The position numbers were made by a program, and so were the translations under genes. From NCBI GenBank assembly GCA_946186205.1, contig CAMHMH010000001.1, positions 1-64,000 on the forward strand: a DNA stretch of 64,000 bases. The letters run 5' to 3'. Below, in pieces: positions 26,228 to 34,956 of the stretch. Each line of letters begins with the position of its first letter. Positions within the stretch are counted from its first letter, which is position 1. Under the pieces are notes generated by a model. That model saw only the letters and a list, made by a program, of their open reading frames with translations. It was not told the origin of the DNA and did not search any database. Source of the stretch: an uncultured Fretibacterium sp. (GTDB taxonomy: Bacteria; Synergistota; Synergistia; Synergistales; Aminobacteriaceae).

Positions 26228-27190
26228 ATGCGTAAAATTTTTCTTTCGTTGTTACTTGTTGCGTTGATGTGTTCAGTTTTGTTTGCTGACGAGAAATTCA
26301 CGAGCAAGACTCTACCTGTTGAGCTGAAAGACAATCCCATAACGCTGTATGAGAATATCCCGTTCAATTCGGGGAAAGAGCGCGGGGCTCAAATGTTCTC
26401 TCTTGCGATGGACATTCTTCAGCCGGACAGCAAGACACCATTGCCGTTAATTGTCTACGTATCGGGCGGAGGGTTCATAATGGCACCGAAAAACAACTGG
26501 ATACAGCAAAGGATGAAACTAGCTGAGGCCGGTTATGTTGTTGCGAGCATTGAATACCGTCATGCGCCGCTGTCGAAGTTCCCGCTTCCTTTGGAGGACT
26601 GCAAACTTGCTATAAGATGGTTAAGAGCGCACGCGAGTCAGTACAACATTGACGTGAACCGGGTCGGCATATTGGGTAACAGCGCGGGCGGTTATCTTTC
26701 GTCATTCGTGGGAGTAACGAACGGGATGAAGGAGTTTGACAAGGGGGACTTTCTCGAATATCCGAGCGATGTATTATGCGCGGTTGATATTTTCGGTATC
26801 TCTGAAGTAATGAGCATAGGAGACGATTACCCTGAGGAAGAACGGAAGCTCCACGACTCAGCCGGAATCACTGAGGCAATGTGGGTGAAAGGAGTTCCGG
26901 GCTTCGGAGGGCCAGACGGAGGCGTGAAAGATTTCCCGGAAGAGTCAAAGAAGGCAAGCCCGTTGTATTACGTCAGCGAAAAATCTGTGCCTATGCTCTT
27001 AATGCACGGGGACAAAGACAAGTCAGTATCACCGAGTCAGACCGACAAACTATATCAGGCACTCAAGGCAAAAGGAGTTGAGGCTGAAAGGTACGTAATA
27101 CCCGGAGCAGCTCACGGCGGGCCGCATTGGATTCAGGAGCCTGTGATGAAAATTATGATTGAGTTCTTCGACAAGCACCTCAAGAAATAA
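26228..27190 (+). CDS. Exported alpha/beta-hydrolase esterase, BD-FAE/HSL-like
   Basis: 320 residues with a signal peptide (MRKIFLSLLLVALMCSVLFA). Alpha/beta-hydrolase signs: oxyanion region YVSGGGFIMAPKNNW, nucleophile elbow GNSAGG, acid in HGDKDKSV and the catalytic His in GAAHGGPHW. Close in layout to bacterial feruloyl/acetyl-xylan esterase-like and lipase families. The substrate cannot be told from sequence; a role in trimming acetyl or feruloyl groups in gut material is possible. Good SD (GGAGG), single gene, strong terminator. Confidence 0.85.
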   Translation: MRKIFLSLLLVALMCSVLFADEKFTSKTLPVELKDNPITLYENIPFNSGKERGAQMFSLAMDILQPDSKTPLPLIVYVSGGGFIMAPKNNWIQQRMKLAEAGYVVASIEYRHAPLSKFPLPLEDCKLAIRWLRAHASQYNIDVNRVGILGNSAGGYLSSFVGVTNGMKEFDKGDFLEYPSDVLCAVDIFGISEVMSIGDDYPEEERKLHDSAGITEAMWVKGVPGFGGPDGGVKDFPEESKKASPLYYVSEKSVPMLLMHGDKDKSVSPSQTDKLYQALKAKGVEAERYVIPGAAHGGPHWIQEPVMKIMIEFFDKHLKK

Positions 27191-27204
27191 ATTGATGATT
27201 ACGA

Positions 27205-27238
27205 TTCCCCTTCATGAAAACGTGAGGGGGAATTTTTT
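27205..27238 (+). terminator. Terminator of the esterase gene
   Basis: TTCCCCTTCATG pairs with CGTGAGGGGGAA around AAAA (12 pairs, two wobbles), followed by TTTTTTG. Confidence 0.9.
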
Positions 27239-27326
27239 GTTGATTTTTTTTGTGTAGAATGCGTTTTTAATATCCATAAAGTAAAATAACACTTTTTACG
27301 TAGCAGAAATAACGTTCCGTTTTGAC

Positions 27327-27614
27327 ATGTCGAGGGCAAAAATCAAGACGGATGAAGGCAGTAATCACGCTGAAATAACATTGCCTCCGCTTGATATGAA
27401 GTCAACAATTGACGTGAACAATGTGCGTGTTTATGACAGCACCAGAGGAATATGGGATTTTGTAGCTGACACGATAACTTTCAGCAATACATTCGACTAT
27501 AACGCGGTGGGCGAGATAATACGCGAAAAACGTGATGAGATAAACGCACGTCTTGTTCTCGAAAATTTAGCTTCTGCATTTGGCTATACATCTACAATTT
27601 CTTTTTCTGATTAA
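27327..27614 (+). pseudogene. DUF4230-like C-terminal fragment
   Basis: The translated end (AEITLPPLDMKSTIDVNN, then VRVYDSTRGIWD and a charged helix) resembles the C-terminal half of DUF4230 proteins, where a beta-rich domain ends in an ITLPPPEI-type strand. The frame is open upstream of the ATG (reading ...FYVAEITFRFDM) up to a stop at 27282-27284, and those codons fit the domain, but no start or SD is present. The N-terminal half including the usual membrane anchor is missing. It is therefore probably a remnant, or a gene whose real start was lost. It lies between two strong terminators. Confidence 0.5.
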
Positions 27615-27625
27615 CGGCGTGAAAA

Positions 27626-27659
27626 TCCCCTTGTGAGTTTTCGCAGGGGGAATTTTTTT
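27626..27659. terminator. Terminator between the DUF4230-like ORF and the mini-Hsp70 gene
   Basis: TCCCCTTG pairs with CAGGGGGA around an 8-10 nt loop, followed by ATTTTTTT on the plus strand; adjacent to the end of the converging minus-strand gene. Confidence 0.8.
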
Positions 27660-28596
27660 ATGCGTTCTTGATCTCGCGGATAAGATTCTCCATCATCGTT
27701 ATGATTCCTGAGTCGTTAATCCCTTCCGCCTGCCTGAAAAGTATATAGAGCTTGTCTTTCTGCGAACGTGTGAGTCCGTCCTCAATCCTCAGAATCTCAG
27801 CCCTCAATGCCCGGATACGTGATACGCTGTCGGCAATGTTCTTCCGGGCTTCCTGTTTCGACAGCGATAACCCTTTGAGTGATGCCCCCTTCACAATGAC
27901 ATCATCAACAACTTCTGAACCCGTGAAAAGCTCCCGGACCAACGGAATTTTCGCGCAGCCTCCCGTGAGTATGACTCTCTCAGGACTGAATACCCGCATG
28001 AATCTGTGAAGCGTATGTGAGGCTCTCTTTACGGGAAAATATATGAGCCTCTCGAAATCATCACGCAGAATATTTACGTTATGCCACAGCCGCGAGTCTT
28101 CATTGCTGAGAATGTGCTTGATTCTTTTTGCCTCGCTGAGAATTACATCATCAATTTTTTTCATCAGCTTCAATTCGCACAGGTAGCCGGCAAAAATTTT
28201 GTCGAACATATCACCGCAAACATCAACAGAGTCACAATCAATCACTTCACCGGCTTCAACCAGAACGAAATCACATCTTGACGCGCCGAAATCGCAAATC
28301 AGAGTCCGGGTCTCATCATTAAGTCCGAGAGTCAACGCTTCATGCTGGCTGATTATCTCCGTGTCCCTGAAGCCCGAATTGACCGCATTAACCCTTAAGG
28401 CCTCGCGCTGTCTTGAAGGCATGTCATCATGAACGGCAATAACGCACGAAAACACAGGCTCATCAAAAAATATCTCTGCTTCCTCTCTAAGCGTCAAAAA
28501 GTCTTGGCCGTCAGAACGCGCAATGATTCTCGTTCCCAAGTTGTCGGAATATCCCAGCTTTGAGCATGAAGACCCCGCGTCAATTCCCGCAAACAC
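27658..28596 (-). CDS. Short Hsp70/actin-fold (ASKHA) ATPase-like protein
   Basis: About 312 residues with the ASKHA nucleotide-binding pattern: phosphate-1 AGIDAGSSCSKLGY, phosphate-2 LICDFGASRCDFVLV and the adenosine region RVILTGGCAKIPLVRELF. The lobes match DnaK but it is much shorter than DnaK (about 640) and lacks the substrate-binding domain; a helical tail (residues ~250-312) replaces it. The start is uncertain; GTG 28596, about 8 nt after GCGGG, fits best, and TTG 28617 is the track alternative. It overlaps mtaB and so ends a prmA-mtaB-ASKHA operon. Partner and activity unknown. Confidence 0.7.
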   Translation of the reverse strand: MFAGIDAGSSCSKLGYSDNLGTRIIARSDGQDFLTLREEAEIFFDEPVFSCVIAVHDDMPSRQREALRVNAVNSGFRDTEIISQHEALTLGLNDETRTLICDFGASRCDFVLVEAGEVIDCDSVDVCGDMFDKIFAGYLCELKLMKKIDDVILSEAKRIKHILSNEDSRLWHNVNILRDDFERLIYFPVKRASHTLHRFMRVFSPERVILTGGCAKIPLVRELFTGSEVVDDVIVKGASLKGLSLSKQEARKNIADSVSRIRALRAEILRIEDGLTRSQKDKLYILFRQAEGINDSGIITMMENLIREIKNA

Positions 28597-29866
28597 ATTC
28601 AAACCCGCTGCCGTCAAAACGAATCACCTCAGCTTTCACGATCTCGTTGTTATCACCTTTGCATGTCGCCTCGATGTAGTGCCGTGTATGTCCTTTGCTG
28701 TCTCGCTCAATCAAAATTTCTTCTTCATGGCCGACGAATCTTTTTGCGTAACCGCTGAATAACTTTCTGCCTAATGATATTGCCTCTGCTACTCTTGAGA
28801 CTTTTACGGAGCTTGAGACTTGCCCTGCCATGTCCGCCGCAATTGTTCCTCTTCTCGCTGAATACGGGAAAACGTGAACGCGCCCGAACCCTGAAGCCCT
28901 CATTATGTCGATGGTGTTATTGAACGCCGAATCACTTTCACCGGGGAAGCCCACGAGAATGTCGCTTGATATGTGAATGTCGGGTGAAATTTTTTGCCGT
29001 AAATTTTCGCAGACCTTCACGAAATCACGCGCTGTATATCCTCTCCGCATGGCCGACAATACTCCGTCATCCCCGCTCTGTAATGGCAGGTGTAAATGAT
29101 GGCAGAATGACTCGCACTCAGCAAGAGCGTCAATTAATTCATCATTCAGGCTGAAAGGTTCAAGAGAGCCGAGTCGGAATCGTTTCAGGCCGTCAATCTC
29201 TGAGACACTCCGAATCAGTTCAGCGAGTGAGGTATCAATATCACGTCCGTAAATGCCCAAGTGTATCCCGGTGAATATGATCTCTTTCGTTCCGCCGTCA
29301 ATGAGCCTCTTAATGTCGCTGATGATGTTGCCGGGCTGTCTGCTTACGGGTCTTCCTCTCAGGTAAGGAATGATGCAGTAAGTACAGAAGTGATTGCATC
29401 CGTCCTGAATTTTCATGAACGCGCGGGAATGCATGACGGGTAAAGATGAGGGAAGCTCTTCCCATTCTGAGACGGTGAAAATATCCTGAACCCGCAAATC
29501 ACGAAAAGCCCGGCCATGTTTGAGCATTTCATTTACGGCAGAAGGAAGAATATTTTTGCCCTTTGAGCCTCCGAGAATATCGACTCCGAGTTCACGCGCT
29601 GAATTTTTGTCGACAGCCTGAGACCAGCACCCGCAGACCGCAAGAACGCCATCATTGCCCAAAACTTTGCGGACTCTGCGTATGAGGCTTCTGCATTTCC
29701 TGTCGGCCTCCTGAGTCACTGAGCAAGTAACGATTACTGCTGACGATATTCCCGGCGTTAAGTCCTGCGTTACTTCATGGCCGTATGACTTGAGAGCACC
29801 GGCAATGTATTCACCCTCGCAGAGACTCGAACGGCAGCCGAAAACGTGAACGAATATTAGCCCCAT
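28580..29866 (-). CDS. mtaB: tRNA t6A37 methylthiotransferase, MtaB type
   Basis: Radical-SAM enzyme that converts t6A to ms2t6A at position 37 of tRNAs reading ANN codons. The N-terminal UPF0004 domain carries Cys ligands of the second cluster (VFGCRSSLCEGEYI, VTCSVTQEA, CGCWSQ). The radical-SAM CxxxCxxC is CNHFCTYC at about residue 140. A TRAM-like tail ends the chain. Start 29866 (MGLIFVHVFGCRSS) overlaps the prmA end by 10 nt; the track start adds eight residues. About 428 residues, normal. Confidence 0.9.
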   Translation of the reverse strand: MGLIFVHVFGCRSSLCEGEYIAGALKSYGHEVTQDLTPGISSAVIVTCSVTQEADRKCRSLIRRVRKVLGNDGVLAVCGCWSQAVDKNSARELGVDILGGSKGKNILPSAVNEMLKHGRAFRDLRVQDIFTVSEWEELPSSLPVMHSRAFMKIQDGCNHFCTYCIIPYLRGRPVSRQPGNIISDIKRLIDGGTKEIIFTGIHLGIYGRDIDTSLAELIRSVSEIDGLKRFRLGSLEPFSLNDELIDALAECESFCHHLHLPLQSGDDGVLSAMRRGYTARDFVKVCENLRQKISPDIHISSDILVGFPGESDSAFNNTIDIMRASGFGRVHVFPYSARRGTIAADMAGQVSSSVKVSRVAEAISLGRKLFSGYAKRFVGHEEEILIERDSKGHTRHYIEATCKGDNNEIVKAEVIRFDGSGFECVCGN

Positions 29867-30768
29867 GCTTTTACGGCCCGGCAGCCCCACCAGTCGCCTA
29901 TTCTCATTTCGCGCTCAATCTCAAGCCGTGAAGACTCCATCACCGACACGAACATATGACGCTCTACATTTGTCATGCCTGAAAATATTGCGAAACCTTT
30001 GGGCTTTAATGCGCGTCTCACGTCAGGCAGCAGCGTAATGTTAGGATTAAGGAGTATATTTGCTGTGAGAATGTTTACTTGTCCTTTGAAGCCTTTGAGG
30101 AGGTCTCCTTCTGAAAGCTCGCAGATTTTCGGGTTGATTCCGTTAAGGTTCATGTTTCGTTTTGCCTCGTTGAGAGTCTCCGGGTCAATGTCTCTTGCGA
30201 TTGCCTTTCCTGCTCCGAGCTTCAATGCTGTGATGAATAATATCCCCGTTCCTGTACCGACATCAAGAATCGTGTCGCCCTTCTTCACAACTTCTTCAAT
30301 CAGCGACAAAGCAATCTGCGTGCTCTCATGATACCCTGTTCCGAATGCGCTGGCGGGGTAAATGTATATTGGCATACGTCCTTCTGGGATCTCGTCATCT
30401 TCATGCCACGGAGCCATAACGATTAAGCCCTTTCCGACCGGTAGCGGGGGGAATGCGTCATAATGCTGAGTGTTCCACGCTTCATTCTCGAGCTTGTAGC
30501 AGCGTGTGATACTTATGCCCGTAAAATTTGCGTCCTCAAGAATAAATTGCAGCTGAAAAATTACGTCATCAATTCCGCGTGAGCCTTCATAACTTGCACG
30601 GAGGAATAATAATTCATTGCCGTAAAAATCATTCTCCGTGAAAATTTCTGAGCCAATCGCTTCACTAAGGGCTGCTATTGTGCTGAGTCTCTCTTCATTA
30701 TGTGAACGGTTATACAAAGCGCAAGGCACGCTGAGTTCGACAATCCACCAGAAATTATTATCCTTCAT
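29857..30768 (-). CDS. prmA: Ribosomal protein L11 methyltransferase
   Basis: SAM-dependent enzyme that methylates L11 Lys and N-terminal residues. The C-terminal Rossmann domain has the PrmA pattern: PASAFGTGYHESTQIAL, VLDVGTGTGILFITALKLG (as ILDVGTGTG) and NILLNPNITLLPD in the place of the usual NI(L/V)A. An N-terminal RNA/protein-recognition domain precedes it. 303 residues. GGAG precedes the ATG. First gene of the minus-strand operon with mtaB and the ASKHA protein. Confidence 0.88.
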   Translation of the reverse strand: MKDNNFWWIVELSVPCALYNRSHNEERLSTIAALSEAIGSEIFTENDFYGNELLFLRASYEGSRGIDDVIFQLQFILEDANFTGISITRCYKLENEAWNTQHYDAFPPLPVGKGLIVMAPWHEDDEIPEGRMPIYIYPASAFGTGYHESTQIALSLIEEVVKKGDTILDVGTGTGILFITALKLGAGKAIARDIDPETLNEAKRNMNLNGINPKICELSEGDLLKGFKGQVNILTANILLNPNITLLPDVRRALKPKGFAIFSGMTNVERHMFVSVMESSRLEIEREMRIGDWWGCRAVKAWG

Positions 30769-30844
30769 AAATTTTTCTCCTGATTAGTTTTGTGTGATTA
30801 GTGTATATGTTATCATGCCTGAAAATCTCAAGGAGTGATTGTTA

Positions 30845-32005
30845 ATGAAGAAGATTGTTGCGCTGATGATGATATTCTGCGTGTGTCATTGCGTATGTGC
30901 GTGTGCTGAAACGAGAGCGCGTTTTCTTTTCATCGGGGACATAATGATTCACGACCAGCAGTTAGACGCGGCGAGGCTCAAAGACGGAACGTATAATTTC
31001 TCGCCTTCATTCAGGAGGGTTAAGCCGCTGCTGAGAGACTCATTTCTTGTTGGTAATCTTGAGACCGTTTTTGCAGGAACAGGAAAGAAACTAAAGTATG
31101 CTGGCTTCCCGTTCTTTAACACGCCGGATGTATTCATTGAGAATCTTTCGGGTGATTTGGGAGTTGATTTGCTGACACTTGCGAACAATCATATTTTTGA
31201 CCGGGGCGCGGAAGGTGCGAGACGTACAGCAGAGATTCTCACTTCCTCCGATATTCCGTGGATAGGACTCGGAGTCGGTGATATTCCCTCGAACGATGCA
31301 ATCATCCTCGACAACAGCGGAATCAAAGCGGCGTTCATTAATCACTCATACGGGAGCAACATGTGGCCTAAATCATCAGACGTTCACCTTAATGTTTACG
31401 GAGAAGATGACATTGTTACGAGCATGACCCGCGCAAAGAGTTTGAGTCCTGATGTGATTATCGCGCTGTTTCACTGGGGGAATGAGTATCACTACAAGCC
31501 TAACGTCCATCAGAAGAGGGCAGCGAATGTTGCATTACGTGAGGGAGCGTCATTAGTTGTTGGGACTCACCCGCATGTGCTTCAGCCTGTAGATGTTATT
31601 GTGAGTGATGACAGTGTGAAGGCTGTAGCGTGGTCATTGGGAAATTTCGTATCATTCCAGAGGACTCGCCCTCGTGAAAGAAGCGTGATACTTTCGGCTG
31701 AGTTCGTGAAGAATGATGACGGTGCAACGAGGCTCGCAAGCCTGAGTATTGCTCCGCTGTATGTGGTTGCGCCCGGCTCAAAGCGTACTGAAGTAACATA
31801 CGCGGGGAGTAATGAATCGCTGATTGAGTCGCTTGATTTTGACGGGATGAATAAGTCTCAGGTGAAAAATTTGCGTTCAATCGGCCATGCTGTGAATGAG
31901 TTTCTCGGAGTGCAGAAAGTTTTTGACGGTTACGGCTTCAATATATTGTGGCGTGAAGAGAGTCGCGATGTACTTCCCAAGAGCAGACGTAAATCACCAA
32001 TGTAA
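30845..32005 (+). CDS. CapA/PgsA-family metallophosphatase-like exported protein
   Basis: 386 residues with a signal peptide (MKKIVALMMIFCVCHCVCACA). The CapA fold is seen in FIGDIMIHDQQLDAARL, NLETVFAG, LLTLANNHIFDRGAEG, FHWGNEYHYKPN and VVGTHPHVLQPVD, which carry the metal-binding residues of calcineurin-like enzymes. CapA proteins take part in poly-gamma-glutamate capsule formation, but most singletons of the family have no proven role. ATG 30845 is 9 nt after AAGGAG and is preferred over the track TTG 30839. No capB/capC nearby. Confidence 0.85.
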   Translation: MKKIVALMMIFCVCHCVCACAETRARFLFIGDIMIHDQQLDAARLKDGTYNFSPSFRRVKPLLRDSFLVGNLETVFAGTGKKLKYAGFPFFNTPDVFIENLSGDLGVDLLTLANNHIFDRGAEGARRTAEILTSSDIPWIGLGVGDIPSNDAIILDNSGIKAAFINHSYGSNMWPKSSDVHLNVYGEDDIVTSMTRAKSLSPDVIIALFHWGNEYHYKPNVHQKRAANVALREGASLVVGTHPHVLQPVDVIVSDDSVKAVAWSLGNFVSFQRTRPRERSVILSAEFVKNDDGATRLASLSIAPLYVVAPGSKRTEVTYAGSNESLIESLDFDGMNKSQVKNLRSIGHAVNEFLGVQKVFDGYGFNILWREESRDVLPKSRRKSPM

Positions 32006-32069
32006 AAGATAAAATTTTGGTGTAATATTCTCTTATCCACAACACGAACAAAAACAAGGAGGCTAATAA

Positions 32070-32690
32070 ATGGCCGGAGTCTATGAATGCATATCGTTAA
32101 TCGCAGAACGTATCACAGAAAATAAAGACTTCCTCACCGAATTAGACCGCGAAATAGGCGACTCGGATCACGGCATAAACATGGCGCGTGGATTCGCTGC
32201 TGTCATGGAGAAATTATCCCCGGAAGATTCCGACATCGGCGCAACGTTGAAGAAGGCGGGAATGACTCTCTTGTCGAAAGTCGGCGGAGCTTCAGGGCCT
32301 CTATACGGTACGGCATACATGGAGGCCGGGAAAATCACGGCGGGCAAAACGGAGCTTACTCCCTCAGACATGAAAGCGGTAATTGAGTCGGCAATCGCTG
32401 GAATACAGAAGCGCGGAAAAGCCGTAAAGGGTGAAAAGACTATGCTTGACGCGTTAATACCTGCGTGCGAGTCATTCTCAGAAAGCATTGCTCACGGTGC
32501 GGACATGATTGCGGCGTTGGAGTCAGCGTGTGAGTCAGCTCGTGAAGGAGTCGAATACACAAAGACGATAATCGCGACAAAGGGCCGGGCAAGTTATCTC
32601 GGCGAGCGCAGCATAGGACATCAGGACCCCGGCGCAACGTCAGCACTAATTACGCTTGAGGCAATCCTGGACTACTACAAGGGGGCATAA
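32070..32690 (+). CDS. dhaL: Dihydroxyacetone kinase ADP-binding subunit DhaL
   Basis: Holds ADP/ATP and transfers phosphate from DhaM to dihydroxyacetone bound on DhaK. 206 residues. Mg-nucleotide Asp residues are in LDREIGDSDHGINMARG; GGASGPLYGTAYMEAG and GERSIGHQDPGATSA are also family marks. AAGGAGG lies 8 nt before the ATG. First gene of a dhaL-dhaM-dhaK unit. Confidence 0.93.
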   Translation: MAGVYECISLIAERITENKDFLTELDREIGDSDHGINMARGFAAVMEKLSPEDSDIGATLKKAGMTLLSKVGGASGPLYGTAYMEAGKITAGKTELTPSDMKAVIESAIAGIQKRGKAVKGEKTMLDALIPACESFSESIAHGADMIAALESACESAREGVEYTKTIIATKGRASYLGERSIGHQDPGATSALITLEAILDYYKGA

Positions 32691-32691
32691 C

Positions 32692-33087
32692 ATGGTAGGA
32701 ATCGTAATAGTGTCTCACAGCTGGAAGATTGCTGAAGGAGTCTGCGACCTTGCGCGTGAAATGGCACACGGCCATGAAGGGATAATACCTGCTGGCGGAC
32801 TCGATGACGGCTCAACGGGAACTGACGCACAGAGAATAGCGGACGCGATTGTCGAGGCTGATACGGGCGACGGAGTAGTGATACTTGCGGACATAGGGAG
32901 CGCGATAATGAGTGCGGAGTCAGCGATTGAGATTCTTGAAGACGAGGGGCGCGGAATCAATGCGGTGATTGCTGATGCTCCTATTGTTGAAGGTTCAGTG
33001 TGCGCTGTCGTTGAGGCTGCCGGGGGAGGAAGTATTGAGTCTGTTTTGTCGGCAGCAGAAGAGTCACGCGAGGCAAATAAACTTTAG
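32692..33087 (+). CDS. dhaM: PTS-dependent dihydroxyacetone kinase phosphotransferase subunit DhaM
   Basis: EIIA-mannose-like subunit that takes phosphate from HPr, so the kinase draws on phosphoenolpyruvate rather than ATP. 131 residues from ATG 32692 (two nt after dhaL); the longer track ORF starts inside dhaL. The active His is in GIVIVSHSWKIAEGV, and GLDDGSTGTDAQRI and ILADIGSAIMSAE follow. It is the one-domain form without fused HPr and EI, so separate HPr and EI must exist elsewhere. Confidence 0.9.
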   Translation: MVGIVIVSHSWKIAEGVCDLAREMAHGHEGIIPAGGLDDGSTGTDAQRIADAIVEADTGDGVVILADIGSAIMSAESAIEILEDEGRGINAVIADAPIVEGSVCAVVEAAGGGSIESVLSAAEESREANKL

Positions 33088-33102
33088 GGAGGAATAATCG
33101 AC

Positions 33103-34098
33103 ATGAAGAAGTTAATCAACGGCGTGGAGAATATTGTTGACGAAATGTTAGACGGAATGACGGCGGCATATCCTCAGTACGTGAAGAGGCTTGAAGGTTT
33201 CAACGTTCTTGTGCGTGCGTGCGGTGCGTCTCCGAAAGTTGCGCTTGTGTCAGGCGGCGGATCAGGTCATGAACCCTCGCACGGGGGCTTTGTTGGCCGG
33301 GGAATGCTTGACGGTGCTGTGGCGGGTGAAGTGTTCACGTCCCCGACTCCCGATCAGGTATACGAGGCTGTGAAGGCTGTGAACGGCGGAAAAGGAGTCT
33401 TGCTCATCATAAAGAATTACACGGGCGATGTGATGAATTTCGAGATGGCCGAAGAGATGTCAGCGGACGAGGGAATCAAAGTCGAGCATGTAATAGTTGC
33501 TGATGATGTAGCTGTGGAAAATTCGACGTGGACGACAGGCCGAAGGGGAATCGCGGGTACAGTTCTCGTTCACAAAATCGCGGGTGCATGTGCTGAGTCG
33601 GGTGCGGAACTTGCTGACGTTAAGAGAGTCGCCGAGAAAGTAATCGCTAACGTTCGCTCGATGGGAATGGCTGTAAATGCGTGCACAGTACCTGCTGCGG
33701 GGAAGGTGAGCTTTGAGCTTGCGGAAGACGAGATAGAGATCGGGATCGGCATTCACGGCGAACCCGGGACTCACCGTGAGAAAATTTCTGACGTGAACAA
33801 CATAGCCGATAAACTTCTGGAGAAAATTTTTGCCGAGGGGATTTACGGTGAAGGTGATGAAGTTTGCGTGCTTGTGAATGGGATGGGCGGCACTCCGTTA
33901 ATGGAGCTTCTTGTTGCGAACAAGCACGTGAAGAGTGTCATTGAGAGTCGCGGCCTCAAAGTCGTGAAGACTCTTGTCGGGAACTACATGACCTCGCTCG
34001 ACATGGAAGGCTTCTCAATAACGCTGCTGAAACTTGATGAGGAACTGAAAAAATATCTTGACGCACCTGCTGACACGCCTGCGTTTGTTCAGTGCTGA
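33103..34098 (+). CDS. dhaK: Dihydroxyacetone kinase substrate-binding subunit DhaK
   Basis: Binds dihydroxyacetone as a covalent hemiaminal to a His, here in GIGIHGEPG (about residue 220). N-terminal SGGGSGHEPSHGGFVG is also diagnostic. 331 residues. GGGAGG precedes the ATG. The product dihydroxyacetone phosphate enters glycolysis. The order L-M-K differs from the commoner K-L-M; no dhaR or glycerol dehydrogenase is next to it. Confidence 0.93.
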   Translation: MKKLINGVENIVDEMLDGMTAAYPQYVKRLEGFNVLVRACGASPKVALVSGGGSGHEPSHGGFVGRGMLDGAVAGEVFTSPTPDQVYEAVKAVNGGKGVLLIIKNYTGDVMNFEMAEEMSADEGIKVEHVIVADDVAVENSTWTTGRRGIAGTVLVHKIAGACAESGAELADVKRVAEKVIANVRSMGMAVNACTVPAAGKVSFELAEDEIEIGIGIHGEPGTHREKISDVNNIADKLLEKIFAEGIYGEGDEVCVLVNGMGGTPLMELLVANKHVKSVIESRGLKVVKTLVGNYMTSLDMEGFSITLLKLDEELKKYLDAPADTPAFVQC

Positions 34099-34111
34099 GT
34101 GAAAATGATTG

Positions 34112-34140
34112 CCCCTCTCGATAATGGGAGGGGTTTTTTT
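34112..34140 (+). terminator. Terminator of the dha operon
   Basis: CCCCTC pairs with GAGGGG, extended by inner pairs, followed by seven T. Confidence 0.88.
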
Positions 34141-34158
34141 GTGGGAGGACATAAAGAA

Positions 34159-34187
34159 AGAGTCCCCGTTATAGGCGTGAGGACTCT
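34159..34187 (-). terminator. Conserved 3' UTR hairpin of pilin copy 1
   Basis: AGAGTCC pairs with GGACTCT; on the minus strand it is followed by TTCTTT. The loop reads CGCCTATA on the minus strand. Equivalent hairpins with the same loop core follow the pilins at 48.2 and 53.6 kb, and the segment between hairpin and stop codon (minus-strand CAAACCTATAATCAAAC) is also conserved. Confidence 0.8.
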
Positions 34188-34238
34188 AAAAATGTATTGT
34201 GTTGTTTGATTATAGGTTTGTCGATTGTTCGTTTGTGA

Positions 34239-34775
34239 TTAGCGTACTCTCATATAGACCGTGTCTGTAGTTCCATCGTACGCACTATCGTAATCTGTGG
34301 TCTGACTACCTGCCTCTCCAGTAACATTAGCTTTTTTGAAAGCTGCCGATGTTGCTTTGCTTGCAAGTATCTTGGCGACTTTTGAATTTGCTTCGGGAAG
34401 TTTGTATGACAACCACCACTGTTTATTAGTATCAACTGAAATGTTGTATTTTCCTACCGTTTCACTTCCTGCGGCTGCTGTCGTTATGATGGAGTTTTCT
34501 CCAGTAACATCCATCTTTGTGTAAGGACCTAAGCCAGTCTTAATTGTTCCGGCTAAAGTAGTGCCTCCATCTGATGCATCGCATGTGGTTCTGTTATCAG
34601 CGTAGTACATATTCATTGCCGCACCGATAATGTTAAACTCCTCAACGATTTTGTTTGCAGTTGCGATGTTGTTTGCCTCTGAACCTCCTACTACACCCAT
34701 TGCACTGAGAATACCGATTATTCCGATGACGATCAGCAACTCCACGAGCGTGAATCCTTTGCGTGCTTTCTTCAT
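34239..34775 (-). CDS. Type IV pilin-like protein, copy 1
   Basis: 178-residue prepilin. The leader MKKARKG is followed by FTLVELLIVIGIIGILSAM, the classical class III signal and assembly helix with Glu at +5, cut by a PilD-type peptidase. The C-terminal domain is small, with conserved parts NKQWWLSYKLPEANSKVAKILASKA and the ending VYMRVR shared with the 48.2-kb copy. No disulphide pair is obvious. SD GGAGG is 9-10 nt before the ATG. The 5' and 3' flanks are conserved with two other loci. No pilus assembly gene (pilB, pilC, pilD, pilQ) is nearby. Confidence 0.92.
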   Translation of the reverse strand: MKKARKGFTLVELLIVIGIIGILSAMGVVGGSEANNIATANKIVEEFNIIGAAMNMYYADNRTTCDASDGGTTLAGTIKTGLGPYTKMDVTGENSIITTAAAGSETVGKYNISVDTNKQWWLSYKLPEANSKVAKILASKATSAAFKKANVTGEAGSQTTDYDSAYDGTTDTVYMRVR

Positions 34776-34807
34776 GTGAATCTTTCCTCCTAATTATTTT
34801 TCCTTGT

Positions 34808-34833
34808 CTCATCCGCCGCCTATTACAGATGAG
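34808..34833 (-). promoter_or_regulatory. 5' UTR hairpin of pilin copy 1 with AATAGGCG loop
   Basis: In the pilin mRNA CTCATC pairs with GATGAG and the loop shows AATAGGCG. The loop is complementary to the CGCCTAT in the loop of the 3' terminator of the same gene. The same hairpin, with shifted stem pairs, is in copy 2. Confidence 0.45.
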
Positions 34834-34956
34834 TCCTTCTTGCAGACTGATTACTGCAAAACCCTTTACGCTGTTACTTGTTACTTTGTGAAACGGAAAA
34901 ATTTTTTGCACACAACTAATTCACACATCCCCTTGCCTTTGTGATATAATCTCTCA

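Noticed and set aside
34776-34940. Pilin leaders as a c-di-GMP riboswitch
   Set aside because: The leader is long and structured and has a GGCAA element, but the fixed GEMM sequences (GACGCAAAGCC and the following stem order) are missing. The conserved parts are better described as pilin-specific hairpins.
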